This document shows, one piece after another, positions 7,765 through 18,267 of a DNA stretch of 64,000 nt. The notes under the pieces were generated by a model. That model was given only the letters and a program-made list of their open reading frames with translations. It had not been told where the DNA came from and made no database searches. The first letter of the stretch is position 1, and the number at the start of each line of letters is the position of its first letter. A program made the translations under genes and the position numbers. Source of the DNA: Thermococcus peptonophilus (GTDB lineage: Archaea > Methanobacteriota_B > Thermococci > Thermococcales > Thermococcaceae). The stretch spans positions 1,178,001-1,242,000 of the forward strand of contig NZ_CP014750.1 of assembly GCF_001592435.1 (NCBI RefSeq). The letters run 5' to 3'.

Positions 7765-8166
7765 TTAAATATCTTTCACGTATATCGCCAGGCCCCGGTA
7801 GTTGACGAGCCTCATAGTTCTAGGCATCGTGTCCCCAGCGAGGGGGAGAATGAAGACTGGAAAACCGAGCTTCTTGCCCAGGTCAAGTATCGGCTCGACT
7901 ATCTCTGGAGTGGGTCTGACGGAATAGAGGGCAACCGCATCCTCATAAAGCTCAAGCCTCGGGTTGAAAAGATCGTCTCTTATGGCCTCTATACCTGCCT
8001 CTTTTGCCGCCTCGACGGCCTTTTCATTCCAATCAACGGCGAGAACTCTAAAGCCAAGCTCTTTCAGCCTGAGGGCTACCTTGAACTGAAAGCCTATCCC
8101 CAGCTCGGCTACTTTTCCCTTCGGAACCCGTGATGCTATAAAATCTGCGAAGTCCTCAATCGGCAT
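7765..8166 (-). CDS. UPF0146 family protein (Rossmann-like, methyltransferase fold)
   Basis: The 133-residue protein starts with a helix, then KVAELGIGFQ, VLAVDWNE and DDLFNP, matching the glycine loop, acidic ribose-binding strand and following motif of a degenerate SAM-binding fold. This pattern is that of the UPF0146 family, which has no assigned function. There is no ribosome-binding site; a TATA box 27 bases upstream of the ATG indicates a leaderless transcript starting just after malK. Confidence 0.75.
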   Translation of the reverse strand: MPIEDFADFIASRVPKGKVAELGIGFQFKVALRLKELGFRVLAVDWNEKAVEAAKEAGIEAIRDDLFNPRLELYEDAVALYSVRPTPEIVEPILDLGKKLGFPVFILPLAGDTMPRTMRLVNYRGLAIYVKDI

Positions 8167-8187
8167 GAGGGAAAAATTGAGAAGAGG

Positions 8188-8198
8188 CCTTAAAAACC
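8188..8198 (-). promoter_or_regulatory. TATA box of a leaderless transcript for the UPF0146 gene
   Basis: On the minus strand the element reads GGTTTTTAAGG and is centred 27 bases before the ATG at 8166. It lies immediately after the malK stop, so the UPF0146 and possibly the mutase gene can be transcribed independently of the sugar operon. Confidence 0.5.
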
Positions 8199-8199
8199 T

Positions 8200-9318
8200 T
8201 CAGAAGACGGCCTTCCCGCTTCCCTTCTCAAAGACGTGAGCCTTCCTCATATCAAAGACAACGTCAACTTCCTGTCCTTCCTTAACCCTCGACTCCGCCG
8301 GGAACTTGCCGAGGAAGGTAACGTCTCCAACGCTCAAATGCACTATCTTCTCTCCACCGAGGTTCTCGATGATCTCCACGAGCGCTCTGGCCATGTTCTC
8401 CCCCGGAATCTTGACTTGGGCGAAGAGAGCGTCGTAGATGTCCTCCGGCCGTATGCCGAAGATGACCTCCTTTCCGACGAGGTTCTTCTCCTGGAGTACT
8501 TCAAACTGGTCGGGCAGGAACTTCAGCCTGAACTCTCCAAAGTCCGCGAAACCATCCTCAGTGACAGTAGCATCCATGAAGTTCATGGGTGGCGAGCCTA
8601 TGAAGCCTGCAACGAAAGTGTTCGCGGGCCTGTCGTAGACCTCCTCAGGCGTTCCGACCTGCTGGAGCTGACCTGCGTTGATGACGGCGACCCTGTCCCC
8701 CATCGTCATTGCCTCGACCTGGTCGTGGGTGACGTAGATGGTGGTGACGCCAAGCTGTCTCTGGAGCTTTTTCAGCTCGGCGCGCATTTTCACCCTCAGC
8801 TTGGCGTCGAGGTTCGAGAGCGGCTCGTCCATGAGGAATACCTGCGGCTTTCTCACGATTGCCCTTCCGAGGGCGACACGCTGTCTTTGTCCACCTGAAA
8901 GTTCCCTAGGCTTCCTGTTGAGGAGTTCCGTAAGGCCGAGCATCTCAGCGACTTCCCTGACGCGCCTGTCGATCTCGTCCTTCGGAACCTTTCTCAGCTT
9001 GAGCGGGAAGGCTATGTTGTCATAGACAGTCATATGTGGATAGAGGGCGTAGCTCTGGAAGACCATGGCGATGTCCCTGTCCTTGGGCGGGACGAAAATT
9101 CCCTCCTCCGGGTCGGCGACAAGCCTGTCCCCGATGTATATCTGGCCCTTCGTTGGCTCTTCCAATCCTGCTATCATTCTCAGGGTAGTGGTTTTTCCGC
9201 AGCCGCTCGGACCGAGGAGTATCATGAACTCGCCGTCCTTTACGTGCAGGTTCATCTCCCTGACGGCAGTGAAGTCTCCAAACTGCTTCCAGACGTTGAT
9301 GAGCCTTACTTCCGCCAT
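8200..9318 (-). CDS. malK: Maltodextrin ABC transporter ATP-binding protein MalK
   Basis: The 372-residue ATPase has Walker A GPSGCGKTT (36-44), Q-loop FQSYALYPH, signature LSGGQ (140-144), Walker B FLMDEP (161-166) and the H-loop THDQVEAM. A C-terminal OB-like regulatory domain with FGIRPEDIY identifies the MalK/UgpC (CUT1) subfamily rather than a generic ABC ATPase. It would energise the MalF/MalG permease encoded in the same operon. GGGGGTGATAA precedes the ATG, and the gene is the last of the malE-malF-malG-amylopullulanase-malK series. Confidence 0.93.
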   Translation of the reverse strand: MAEVRLINVWKQFGDFTAVREMNLHVKDGEFMILLGPSGCGKTTTLRMIAGLEEPTKGQIYIGDRLVADPEEGIFVPPKDRDIAMVFQSYALYPHMTVYDNIAFPLKLRKVPKDEIDRRVREVAEMLGLTELLNRKPRELSGGQRQRVALGRAIVRKPQVFLMDEPLSNLDAKLRVKMRAELKKLQRQLGVTTIYVTHDQVEAMTMGDRVAVINAGQLQQVGTPEEVYDRPANTFVAGFIGSPPMNFMDATVTEDGFADFGEFRLKFLPDQFEVLQEKNLVGKEVIFGIRPEDIYDALFAQVKIPGENMARALVEIIENLGGEKIVHLSVGDVTFLGKFPAESRVKEGQEVDVVFDMRKAHVFEKGSGKAVF

Positions 9319-9350
9319 TTTATCACCCCCAGAATAAAAATTGGAAAGGG

Positions 9351-12300
9351 TCAGCGCCTCCTCCTGAGGAGGAGTGGAACTACTGCGAGACCAACGAGGA
9401 ACGCTGGGCCACAGGTCTTACCCTCGCCGCTGGTACTCGTTGAAGTAGTCGTAGTGGTGCTTGAAGTGGTGGTTGGTCCACTGCCACTTCCGCCTCCTCC
9501 ATGGGGTGTGGTTGTAGTGGAAGTTGTTGAAGTCGTTGTGCTGCTCGTTGAGGTCGTCGATGTCGTGCTCGTTGCGGTCTCCTTTGGTGTCTCCCCACCG
9601 GTGCCCCCGACGAGTGGTATCATAACTACCGTGGCCAGTTTTCCGTTCTGGGCGTCGTAGCTCTTGAGCTGTTCCTCCTGGGTTGGTTTGAAGCTCTCTG
9701 GAACGAGCATGTCGTAAACCCTCGGCGCGACACCGGCAATGACTGCCTGTGGATCGGCTCCACCGCCCTTCCACTGCTCGGCATCAACTGCAACAGGTCT
9801 CCACTTGTCCGGCCCGTAGCCGTCCTGCGAGCCGACAAGGACGCTGGCGTAGAGGCCGTAGTCAGAGACCCCTGGGAAGTACTTCTTCGGGAGCTTGACG
9901 ATTATGGCATTCTTCGTTGGATCGGCTGAGATCTGCATTTCTCCCTGGATCACTGTACCGTTCGGGAGGACTATCAGGTTACCGTAGTCCCAACCGGCTA
10001 TCCTGAGGGCCAGATCCCACGGGTGGAACGGGTCGAGGTTGACGTTGGCCCCCGGCCCGTCCGGGAACATCTTTATGGCACTCGTGTTTCCTCCCTTCTT
10101 GAAGTCAAAGTAGACCTCTATGATCTGCAGGCTGAAGCCGTTTGGACCGTTCCACGGGTTGTCTCCAAGGTCCTTGAAGTAGAACTCCAGCACCCAGTCG
10201 TCGCTCTCCTCCGTCATCTTGAACTTGAGAATGTCGAAGACGCCCGACTTGAAGACTGAGTCGGTCGGGTAGGTGTAGGTTCCGGGCCCGTGATCGTCTC
10301 CCTCCGGGTCTTTAACGACTATTCCCTTCTTGATGAGCGGTATCGCCTTGACCGTGGCGAGCTTTCCGTTCTGGGCGTCGTAGCTCTTGAGCTGCTCCTC
10401 TTGGGTTGGTTTGAAGCCTTCCGGAACGAGCATGTCCATGACGCGCGGGGCAACGTTGTTTATGACTGCCTGCGGGTCAGCGCCGCCAACCTTCCACTGC
10501 TCGGCCTTAACTGCAACAGGCCTCCACTTATCCGGTCCGTAGCCATCCTGGGAACCGCTCAGCACTGCACCCCAAAGACCGTAGTCCTCGTTTATCTGGA
10601 TGTACTTCTTGGGCACCTTGACGATTATTGCGTTCTTGGTAGGATCGGCCGAAATTTGCATTTCTCCCTGTATCGCGGTGCCGTTCGGGAGGACGATCAA
10701 GTTGCCGTAGTCCCATCCGGCTATTCTGAAGGCCACATCCCACGGATGGTCTGGATCGAGGTTCACGTTGGCTCCCGGTCCATCCGGGAACATCTTGATT
10801 GTGCTGGTGTTTCCTCCTTCCTTGAAGTCGAGGTAGACCTCGATAATCTGCAGGCTGAAGCCGTTGGGTCCGTTCCACGGGTTGTCACCGAGGTTCCTAA
10901 AGTAGAACTCCATGACGTAGCTGTCGGTCTGTTCGAGCAGTCTGAAGCGGAGGAGGTCAAAGACTCCGGGCTTGAAGACTGAGTCGGTCGGGTAGGTGTA
11001 GGTTCCGGGCCCGTGATCGTCTCCCTCGGGATCGGTAATGTCAACTATGACTGCACCCTTGACCTGAACCGGGAGCTTAAGTTCGACCGGTGAGCTTATT
11101 ACCTCCAGCTCGCCGTTCTCGTTTACCGTTGAGACTGCAAAGTAGAAGTCGCTCGGGTTGGAGAGGTAGTCGAACGGGACAACAACCTCGACTCCGCCCT
11201 CAGTCTTCTTGGCCGTAACGTCTCCAACCTTCTCGTTAGTATCGTAGCCATCGGCCTTGTAAACTTCAGCTTTTCCGTCCTTATAGACCACGTGAACCGT
11301 GATCGGCATGCCGACGCTATCCTTTGAGAACGGGAACAGTGAGTACCTGAGTTCTGTTGGTTTTTTCTGAAGGAGTGTGAACGTGTTGCCGATCCTCTCG
11401 TCCGGGCTTCTGAGGCTGATTTCAAACTCCTTCAGGTCACCCTTGACGAGGAAGTGGAGGCCGTCGCTCTCGAAGTAGACTTCAACCCCCTTAGCCAGGG
11501 CAGACTCGCTTGAGTACTCCTTCTTTTCGCCCTCTCCGAGACCGTCCAGTGCCCTCGTGATGTAGGGCTGGCCGTCCGGGAAGTAGTTTCCGTAGAGGTA
11601 GCTCGGCGGCTCAACACCCGCCAGCTTGTAGATCTCGTAGAGGTAGGTCTTCATGTAGCGGTCGAAGGTGTAGTCCTGGCCGCTGTCCTGATCGTTGCCG
11701 TACCACCAGAACCAGTCGCTCGCCTCTGCCCTGAGGAGGTACTCGTAGGCCTTGTCCCAGTCGTTCTGGCTCATCTTTGCCTTGTTCTCCATCAGGGCCT
11801 TTCTAGCCAGGTAGAGCCAGTACCAGCCGTAGTTCTCCTGGGGCTCGCCTATCCAGGTGGAGAGAGTACCGTCAATCCAGCTCGACTCGGGCCACTGCAT
11901 CTCTTCTTTGATCCCGGCCATGTCGTAGAGCTCTCCAAGGCTCTTGGCCTTGAGAAGTGCATTCACATTGTCCTCAGTAGTGAAGTCGAGGCGCTCCATC
12001 ATCTTCGGGGTGAGCTTGTTTGCTTTGTCGCCGTAGAGCTTGATGTACTCACTGGGTGTGACTGTCCTTATCAGGCCCGCGTTCTGGAGCTCGGTGAGCT
12101 TCTTGTAGAGCTCCTCGAGGAAGAGTTTACCGTCGTACGGGTAGTTCTCCCACGGGTTCTCACCGTCGAGTGTGACAACGTAGACGAGGGAGCCATCGTA
12201 GTTCTGCTTCTGGAGCTTCAGCAGTTCGTTCACGAAGTCCTGGACGGCCTGGTACTGGTTCATTCCTCCATAAGTAAAGCCAACGCGGTCGCTGAGGGCG

Positions 12301-13427
12301 TGGTCGCGCGGGAACAGGTAGATCTTCTTTCCGTTGAACTCGGCAACCCATGGCCTGTAATAGTTCTCAACGGTCTTTTCGACACCGAGCCTGTCGAGGA
12401 CGAGCTGGTCGGTCATGACCCACTGCCAGCCGTTCTCGGCGAGTATCTCAAGGGTCTTGTCGTTGAGTGCTGACTCAGCTGCCCAACCGCCGACTGGGGT
12501 TGCCGTTCCGTTGCCTAGATACTTCTTGTAGAGCTCATGGGACTTCTTAACGTGGGCGTCGAAGTCTCTCTCCCAGCCGAAGTCGTTGAGTATCGGCCCT
12601 ATCGGGTGGGCGTAGGGAACAACGGTGACCTCAACGTTCCCGTTGCCGAGGAGGTAGTTGATCTTCTCGTGCTCCTCGAATGTGTGGTTGAGTAGCCACA
12701 TCTGGGCGTTGAGAACGGTCTTAACGTCCTCCCTCGTGTAGCCGCCCTCATCAACCTTCTCGTAGAGGGCCTTGAGCTCGGGGTTGCTCATTATGTAGCC
12801 GTAGTCAATCCAGGCGAGATTGAAGAGAACCGCGAGGTCTATGTAATCCTGCTCTGTGAACTCGTTTGTTACCGCGACCTTCTGCTCCTCCAGCGGAAGG
12901 TTGGCGTACTTGGCCTTCGCGTTCAGCATCTTATTCTTGAGTTCGGTATAGCGCTTCCATATCTTTCTGATCGGGTTTCCGTTCTGGTCAGTTACAGGCT
13001 CACCGTTCCAGGGTATCGTGTGGTCAAAGAACCCTCCCGGAACCTGGAGCATCGTCCACTTCTCTTCGACTGTCAGGGGCTCTCCGTTGGCTATCTTTTC
13101 GGTGATTACCTGAAGGGTGTCCTTCTTTCCGTTCATGTAGTCGGCTATCTGGGCTATGAGGGAACCCGAGAGGTCTATGGTTACGTGGACGTCGGGATAC
13201 TCGCTAAGATAGTGGGCCATCTTCCAGTAGTCGTTGGCCGCGTGGAGTCTGACCCACGGCCTCGTGTAGATGTCCTGTATCGGGTCGTAGTAGTAGGGCT
13301 GGTGCTGGTGCCAGACTATTATGACGTTCAGCGGCTTTGGTTCTTCTGCCAGCGCGAACTTGGCGTTCGCTCCTATTATACTTCCAACCACCAAAAGGGT
13401 AAGGAAAAGGGAAACCAGCCTCTTCAT
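9351..13427 (-). CDS. apu: Secreted, surface-anchored GH57 amylopullulanase
   Basis: The 1358-residue protein has a signal peptide ending near residue 27, then a GH57 catalytic domain with HQHQP (40-44), WAAES containing nucleophile E318 and TLDGENPWE containing acid/base D421. After removal of 27 residues these become E291 and D394, the catalytic pair of characterised Thermococcus amylopullulanase. Two near-identical glucodextranase-like modules of 241 residues follow (about 796-1035 and 1036-1276). A Ser/Thr-rich stalk, a CGPAF hydrophobic segment and RRRR at the end indicate cell-surface retention. It cuts alpha-1,4 and alpha-1,6 bonds in starch and pullulan, supplying maltodextrins to the transporter encoded around it. 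GGTGATAAG precedes the start. Confidence 0.95.
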   Translation of the reverse strand: MKRLVSLFLTLLVVGSIIGANAKFALAEEPKPLNVIIVWHQHQPYYYDPIQDIYTRPWVRLHAANDYWKMAHYLSEYPDVHVTIDLSGSLIAQIADYMNGKKDTLQVITEKIANGEPLTVEEKWTMLQVPGGFFDHTIPWNGEPVTDQNGNPIRKIWKRYTELKNKMLNAKAKYANLPLEEQKVAVTNEFTEQDYIDLAVLFNLAWIDYGYIMSNPELKALYEKVDEGGYTREDVKTVLNAQMWLLNHTFEEHEKINYLLGNGNVEVTVVPYAHPIGPILNDFGWERDFDAHVKKSHELYKKYLGNGTATPVGGWAAESALNDKTLEILAENGWQWVMTDQLVLDRLGVEKTVENYYRPWVAEFNGKKIYLFPRDHALSDRVGFTYGGMNQYQAVQDFVNELLKLQKQNYDGSLVYVVTLDGENPWENYPYDGKLFLEELYKKLTELQNAGLIRTVTPSEYIKLYGDKANKLTPKMMERLDFTTEDNVNALLKAKSLGELYDMAGIKEEMQWPESSWIDGTLSTWIGEPQENYGWYWLYLARKALMENKAKMSQNDWDKAYEYLLRAEASDWFWWYGNDQDSGQDYTFDRYMKTYLYEIYKLAGVEPPSYLYGNYFPDGQPYITRALDGLGEGEKKEYSSESALAKGVEVYFESDGLHFLVKGDLKEFEISLRSPDERIGNTFTLLQKKPTELRYSLFPFSKDSVGMPITVHVVYKDGKAEVYKADGYDTNEKVGDVTAKKTEGGVEVVVPFDYLSNPSDFYFAVSTVNENGELEVISSPVELKLPVQVKGAVIVDITDPEGDDHGPGTYTYPTDSVFKPGVFDLLRFRLLEQTDSYVMEFYFRNLGDNPWNGPNGFSLQIIEVYLDFKEGGNTSTIKMFPDGPGANVNLDPDHPWDVAFRIAGWDYGNLIVLPNGTAIQGEMQISADPTKNAIIVKVPKKYIQINEDYGLWGAVLSGSQDGYGPDKWRPVAVKAEQWKVGGADPQAVINNVAPRVMDMLVPEGFKPTQEEQLKSYDAQNGKLATVKAIPLIKKGIVVKDPEGDDHGPGTYTYPTDSVFKSGVFDILKFKMTEESDDWVLEFYFKDLGDNPWNGPNGFSLQIIEVYFDFKKGGNTSAIKMFPDGPGANVNLDPFHPWDLALRIAGWDYGNLIVLPNGTVIQGEMQISADPTKNAIIVKLPKKYFPGVSDYGLYASVLVGSQDGYGPDKWRPVAVDAEQWKGGGADPQAVIAGVAPRVYDMLVPESFKPTQEEQLKSYDAQNGKLATVVMIPLVGGTGGETPKETATSTTSTTSTSSTTTSTTSTTTTPHGGGGSGSGPTTTSSTTTTTSTSTSGEGKTCGPAFLVGLAVVPLLLRRRR
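9612..11057 (-). repeat. Intragenic tandem duplication (2 x 723 bp) in the amylopullulanase gene
   Basis: The segment beginning at the DPEGDDHGPGTYTYPTDSV coding sequence recurs exactly 723 bases (241 codons) apart. Long stretches are identical or nearly so in both copies, for example the region read on the plus strand at 10261-10300 and again at 10984-11023. The repeats encode the two accessory beta-sandwich modules. Confidence 0.85.
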
Positions 13428-13436
13428 CTTATCACC

Positions 13437-14684
13437 TCACTCTTTAAGGCCTCCTACGGTGAGGCCGCTTCTTATGTAGTTCTGGGCGAGAATAAACATC
13501 ACGAACACCGGCAGGGCGAACAGCAGCGCGGCGGCTGCGAAGTAGCTCCAGTCAATTCCCCTGCCGATTCCTCCTAGGAGGGAGTATATCCACACCGCCA
13601 ATGGCTGACTGTCCTGGTTCAGGAGGAGGCTTGCGAGAATGAACTCCGTCCATCCGCCGATGAAGGCGAACACCGCCACCGTCGCTATCCCTGGGAGCGC
13701 CATTGGGAGGAGAACGTGCCTGATTATCTGGAAGTAGTTTGCACCGTCAACAAGCGCCGCCTCATCGAAGTCGGGACTTATTGAGTCTATGTACCCCTTG
13801 AGGAGCCATGTGTTGAAGGGCACGCTCCCTGCGGCGTAGATGAAGGCCAGCACCGGAAGCTTGCCGTAGAGGCCGAGCTTGACGAGCATTCCGTAGAGGG
13901 CTATAAGCCCGGCTATTCCCAGACCACCTGAGACCTGTGTGAACATCAGGTAGAAGTACAGTACGTGCTCCCTGCCGAAGAACTGGAGTCTTGAAAAGGC
14001 GTAGGCCGCCGGGACGACGAAGATCAGTGCCAGTACTACTGTAAGGGTCGCCAGGATCAGGCTGTTCTTCAGATACTTGAAGAAGTTGGAGTTCACGAAC
14101 TTGCCCAGGGCCGTGAATTCTGCTTTTCCGGTGTTCCTTGCCCTGATGTATCCATCCATCTGTCCGCTGACCTTTACTCCGTTAACCGTGCCCTCTGTGA
14201 GTGTGACGTTTCTGACTATTCCAAAGCCTATCGTTCCGTCATCGTTGATCCTCGTCAGGATTATCGTCCCTCTAACCTTCCCGCTCAAGTCCCCGCTGCC
14301 GGAGCCGCCGTTGACGGTGAAAGTTATCCTAGAAACAGGAATTTCAAACTTCAGGCCCGTGAAAGGCCCGTATTTCACCGTTCCGATGAGAGTGCCGTCT
14401 GTTATGTAGAGCTTGCCGTTCTGGAGTGTTCCCTTTCCGGTTATCCTGCCCTCAAAGTCCTCCATCAGCCTGTCGCCTGAGAACCCAAAGAGGACTTCCC
14501 TGTACGAATTCAGGGTGACCTCCTTTGGTATGAGCTCCAGCTCAGTCGTTGCGAGAGTTGATTTCGGGCTTATCGAGACTGTGAAGATGTAGTACACTGG
14601 GAAAAGGATTATGAACATTATGAAGACTGCCACTAGCGTCAGGACGAAGCTTTTGAGCATCTCGGATCTCTTACGGCCCATCAT
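13437..14684 (-). CDS. malG: Maltodextrin ABC transporter permease MalG with a large extracytoplasmic insertion
   Basis: The 415-residue permease ends with the inner-membrane component of a CUT1 transporter, including the EAA loop EAALVDGANYFQIIRHVLLP that docks on MalK. Between the first membrane helix and the permease core, about residues 65-195, there is a beta-rich, Gly/Thr-rich insertion absent from bacterial MalG (about 296 residues in E. coli). By membrane topology it should lie outside the cytoplasm. The start overlaps the malF stop (ATGA). A long MalG is, to my knowledge, usual in the Thermococcales maltodextrin system, so the insertion is unlikely to be an artefact. Confidence 0.9.
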   Translation of the reverse strand: MMGRKRSEMLKSFVLTLVAVFIMFIILFPVYYIFTVSISPKSTLATTELELIPKEVTLNSYREVLFGFSGDRLMEDFEGRITGKGTLQNGKLYITDGTLIGTVKYGPFTGLKFEIPVSRITFTVNGGSGSGDLSGKVRGTIILTRINDDGTIGFGIVRNVTLTEGTVNGVKVSGQMDGYIRARNTGKAEFTALGKFVNSNFFKYLKNSLILATLTVVLALIFVVPAAYAFSRLQFFGREHVLYFYLMFTQVSGGLGIAGLIALYGMLVKLGLYGKLPVLAFIYAAGSVPFNTWLLKGYIDSISPDFDEAALVDGANYFQIIRHVLLPMALPGIATVAVFAFIGGWTEFILASLLLNQDSQPLAVWIYSLLGGIGRGIDWSYFAAAALLFALPVFVMFILAQNYIRSGLTVGGLKE

Positions 14685-15583
14685 CCCTTAGCACCCTCCT
14701 GGAGCCTGGTTATCCTAACGTTCACGTACATGTAGACGGCCAGAATGAGCGTGGCTATCACCATTATCGCCGCGGCCCTGCCGTAGTGCGGTGTTGCACC
14801 GAATGCCTTCCTGAATCCGTAGAGCAGAAGGAACCTGTCCTCGAAGAGGCCCGCGTTGTAGATGTAAGGCACCATAAAGTACTGGAAGCTTGCGGCGCTT
14901 GTGAGTATGGTCGCGAAGGCTATCGGCTTTCCAACTATTGGGACGACGACGTGCCAGATTCTCTGCCAGTAGTTGGCTCCGTCTATGATGGCCGCCTCGA
15001 TTAGCGTGTCCGGGACCGACTGGAGTGCGGCGGTTATTACGGTCATCATAAACGGATAGGCCAGCCAGACCTCGATTATGTTGAGGGCCACAAACCCCCA
15101 TGTAGGGTTGTTCACCCAGTCGGGTCCAGTAATGCCGATTGATTTGAGCATCATGTTAATCGGGCCAAAAACGGGGTCAAACATGAACTTCCACACGGTT
15201 ACCGAGAAGAGGAGCGGCAGCGCCCAGGGGATTATGAGGAGTGACCTGTAGATTGCCTTTCCCTTTACGTACTTGCTGTTGTAGAGCAGGCTGAGAAAGA
15301 GGCCCGCGAAAACCTTTAGAGTGACGCTCGTGAAGACGAATATCCACGTCCACTTGAAGGCGTTGATGAACTTGTCGTCCGAGAGCGCCCACCTGAAGTT
15401 TTCAAGGCCGACGAAGTGCAGCGGTTCAACTGCGCTCTGTGGATTGTAGATTGGGAAGTTTCCGAGCTGGGCGTTTGTGAACGCCAGGTATATCGAGTAG
15501 ACTATCGGCCAGAGGTTGAAGAACAGGAACGCGGCCATTCCGGGCAGTATGAGCATCAGTGCAGCAGCGGTCGTCTTCTTCAT
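14681..15583 (-). CDS. malF: Maltodextrin ABC transporter permease MalF
   Basis: This 300-residue protein has six predicted membrane helices and the EAA-loop motif EAAIIDGANYWQRIWHVVVP, followed by the last helix. It lacks the long periplasmic P2 loop of E. coli MalF, as expected for archaeal CUT1 permeases. GGAGGTGCTGAA precedes the ATG. It forms the translocation channel with MalG. The gene lies 38 bases after malE and is coupled by overlap to malG. Confidence 0.92.
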   Translation of the reverse strand: MKKTTAAALMLILPGMAAFLFFNLWPIVYSIYLAFTNAQLGNFPIYNPQSAVEPLHFVGLENFRWALSDDKFINAFKWTWIFVFTSVTLKVFAGLFLSLLYNSKYVKGKAIYRSLLIIPWALPLLFSVTVWKFMFDPVFGPINMMLKSIGITGPDWVNNPTWGFVALNIIEVWLAYPFMMTVITAALQSVPDTLIEAAIIDGANYWQRIWHVVVPIVGKPIAFATILTSAASFQYFMVPYIYNAGLFEDRFLLLYGFRKAFGATPHYGRAAAIMVIATLILAVYMYVNVRITRLQEGAKG

Positions 15584-15621
15584 TTCAGCACCTCCGCAAG
15601 GTAATAAAAAGAGAAAGCGGC

Positions 15622-16962
<1,341 letters not shown>

Positions 16963-16986
16963 CTAGTTTGGCTATCTGCACTCAAG

Positions 16987-17011
16987 TATCATCGTGAGTG
17001 ATATATATACC
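16987..17011 (-). promoter_or_regulatory. malE operon promoter with TGM operator
   Basis: On the minus strand a TATA box (GGTATATATAT, 17011-17001) runs directly into TATCACTCACGATGATA (17003-16987), which matches the Thermococcales glycolytic motif TATCAC-N5-GTGATA at all but one defined position. The site lies between TATA box and predicted transcript start, the position at which Tgr/TrmBL1 represses sugar-uptake genes until maltose or similar sugars bind the regulator. Confidence 0.75.
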
Positions 17012-17110
17012 TTGCGCTTCCTGGCTCATTCCTGATGGCATGAACTCACTCATACCTTGATGACGGATATGTACACCTAGACCCCTAAAGTGGGGGATGT
17101 CGCTTGAACC

Positions 17111-17156
17111 CGAAAACCTTATACACTCATACCACCTTGTATCACTGGTGATGATT
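17111..17156 (+). promoter_or_regulatory. Promoter of the TrmB-like regulator with a degenerate TGM site
   Basis: BRE CGAAAA and TATA CCTTATAC (17111-17124) are followed by TATCACTGGTGATGATT (17140-17156). It keeps a perfect left half-site, but the right half fits only with a shortened spacer (ATCAC-TG-GTGAT). It lies over the predicted transcript start, so autoregulation by the encoded protein is plausible but weaker than for the malE site. Confidence 0.5.
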
Positions 17157-17192
17157 AAACTGATGCCAGTGAATTAACCTGGGGGTTAAGCT

Positions 17193-18218
17193 ATGAGGGA
17201 AGACGAGATAATTGAAAAGCTCCAGAGGCTCGGCCTCACCAAGTACGAGAGCCTTGCTTACATAACTCTCCTGAAGCTTGGGCCCAGTAAGGCAACCGAC
17301 ATAACGAAGGAGAGCGGGATTCCACACACGAGGGTCTATGACGTCCTCAGCTCCCTCCACAGGAAAGGCTTCGTTGATGTTATGCAGGGCACGCCAAGAC
17401 TCTATAAGCCCGTGAACCCTGAAGTCGTGCTCGAGAGAATCAAAGAGGAGATAATTGAAGACATTGAGGCACTCAAGAAGGCCTTTCTCGACCTCTACCG
17501 CGAGGCCCACGGCGAAGAGCTACCGGAGATATGGACGATACAGGGCTTTGACAACACGCTTGAGAGAGCAGAGCACGTCATAAGGACGGCAAAGCACGAG
17601 GTTCTGATAAACACTCCCTTCGAGTTCCTGAAGCTCCTCCAGGGCGAGATAAAGAACCGCAGGGACATAATCTTCGTCATAATCAGCAACTTCGGAGAGG
17701 AGATACCGGACTGGCTCAAGGGCGACAATATAATCCTCGCCAGGAGCGGCGGAGCGCCCTGGCTCATGGCGAGCTGGATAATCGGCGACATCGACTACGC
17801 CCTCTTTTTCGGCGCTCTGCCCAAGGACAGGAGAAGGGAGAAGTTCTACTCCTTCTGGGCAAAAAGCCCGAGGATAATTCAGAACTACATGCACTGGTTC
17901 TACACAATCTACTTCGACAACAGCGAGGTCATAAAACCGCTCGCCTACGAGAGGCTCCAGAAGCCGGTCTCTCTGGTCAACATCAGAACCCTGATCACCG
18001 TTCTCAAGTTTGCAGGCCTCCCGAGAAAAGCCGAGATAGTCGGCAAGCTCATAGACACCAAGGAGCCCGTGACCCTCGATGGAGAGATAGTGGACTATGA
18101 GTACACGCCTCTTACGGCGAACGTTACCTTCAAGTACAACGGTAAGCAGCTGAAGGTCGGTGGCATCGGCAGCTACTTCGAGGACGTTGAGGGGGAGAAG
18201 TTCATCCTCCTCGAGTGA
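17193..18218 (+). CDS. TrmB-like sugar-responsive transcription regulator (Tgr/TrmBL1 type)
   Basis: The 341-residue protein has an N-terminal winged helix (GLTKYESLAYITLLKLGPS through HTRVYDVLSSLHRKGF, about residues 10-60), a short coiled helix and a C-terminal TrmB sugar-binding domain. This is the architecture of TrmB and of Tgr/TrmBL1, the global regulator of glycolytic and gluconeogenic genes that reads the TGM motif. It is divergent from the malE operon, whose promoter carries such a motif, which supports the assignment. Orthology to TrmBL1 rather than TrmB is inferred from the operator type. Confidence 0.88.
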   Translation: MREDEIIEKLQRLGLTKYESLAYITLLKLGPSKATDITKESGIPHTRVYDVLSSLHRKGFVDVMQGTPRLYKPVNPEVVLERIKEEIIEDIEALKKAFLDLYREAHGEELPEIWTIQGFDNTLERAEHVIRTAKHEVLINTPFEFLKLLQGEIKNRRDIIFVIISNFGEEIPDWLKGDNIILARSGGAPWLMASWIIGDIDYALFFGALPKDRRREKFYSFWAKSPRIIQNYMHWFYTIYFDNSEVIKPLAYERLQKPVSLVNIRTLITVLKFAGLPRKAEIVGKLIDTKEPVTLDGEIVDYEYTPLTANVTFKYNGKQLKVGGIGSYFEDVEGEKFILLE

Positions 18219-18267
18219 CCCTTTTGTTTTTAAAATTTCTATCCCAACTTTTTAACTGGTGAAGAAA

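Noticed and set aside
9034-9660. Plus-strand reading frame rich in Val
   Set aside because: It is the antisense of the malK start and the Thr-rich stalk of amylopullulanase; low-complexity repeats keep the opposite frame open.
17149-17180. C/D box RNA near the TrmB-like gene
   Set aside because: A GTGATGA is present, but only five bases separate it from CTGA; these bases form part of the operator and leader.
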